From: an uncultured Bacilli bacterium
GTDB lineage: Bacteria > Bacillota_I > Bacilli_A > RFN20 > CAG-826
Length of the DNA: 6,086 nucleotides
Direction: 5' to 3'
Assembly: GCA_934168325.1 (NCBI GenBank)
Contig: CAKPNG010000060.1
Location: 1-6,086 of the forward strand
This document shows, piece after piece, positions 6,058 through 6,086 of this stretch. The stretch's first letter is position 1, and each line of letters starts with the position of its first letter. A program made the position numbers and the translations under genes. The notes under the pieces are model-generated. The model was not told the DNA's origin and did no database searches. It worked only from the letters and a program-made list of their open reading frames with translations.

Positions 6058-6086
6058 GTATTACTTCCGAAAACCATATTTGCAAG
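6010..6086. other. Probable foreign segment or junction breaking the hydrolase gene
   Basis: From 6010 on, the sequence no longer encodes the hydrolase in any frame I tried, and base composition rises to 25 G+C of 76. The terminal inverted repeat of an insertion sequence could begin here (GGATTGTGTCCC), with the end of a minus-strand gene further in: reading 6086 to 6054 backwards gives LANMVFGSNT and a stop, but other frames also end nearby. Only one edge is visible, so no element family can be assigned. Confidence 0.35.

Noticed and set aside
6014..6086. Group II intron starting at GTGTCCC in the hydrolase gene
   Set aside because: The 5' end does not fit the GTGYG consensus, and too little sequence is present to see intron domains.

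Overview
The window is very AT-rich. Leucine is mostly TTA, arginine mostly AGA, and Shine-Dalgarno sites where present are AAGGAG-like, which points to a low-GC Bacillota, probably an uncultured gut Bacilli, Erysipelotrichia or RF39-type lineage. All 17 tryptophans in the intact reading frames are TGG, and the histidine kinase gene ends at TGA where the next gene overlaps it. The standard bacterial code therefore fits better than the mycoplasma code, despite the composition. All genes lie on the + strand.

Layout. Positions 1-146 hold a perfect dyad, two copies of a short direct repeat, a slightly GC-richer stretch that may be a gene remnant, and an extended -10 promoter placed so that the next gene would be leaderless. 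Positions 147-1142 are a Fic-family AMPylator-type gene with a C-terminal winged helix. It is broken by one in-frame TGA just after the catalytic motif, where I recall homologues carrying tryptophan. Positions 1286-3863 encode a two-component system. The kinase is LytS-like (HPHF-type) with an extracytoplasmic beta-sandwich sensor and a 7TM membrane region. The response regulator is REC plus a SARP-like winged helix, and its start overlaps the kinase end by 26 bases.

Right after the regulator comes a perfect tandem 11-bp direct repeat, the architecture expected for an OmpR/PhoB-type winged-helix operator. It sits just upstream of a pair of unrecognised genes: a small basic protein (126 aa) and a 390-aa TPR-like acidic protein, two bases apart. 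A strong hairpin terminator at 5517-5543 closes this block. I infer that the two-component system controls the pair. Finally, 5665-6057 is the N-terminal part of an ADP-ribosylglycohydrolase. It departs from the family directly after its GNGSAMR motif, where base composition also changes, which suggests an insertion or junction at about 6010.

The best candidate for something undescribed is the compact unit of sensor kinase, SARP-like regulator, direct-repeat operator, basic protein and TPR-like protein. The broken fic gene and the truncated hydrolase look like decaying accessory genes on either side.
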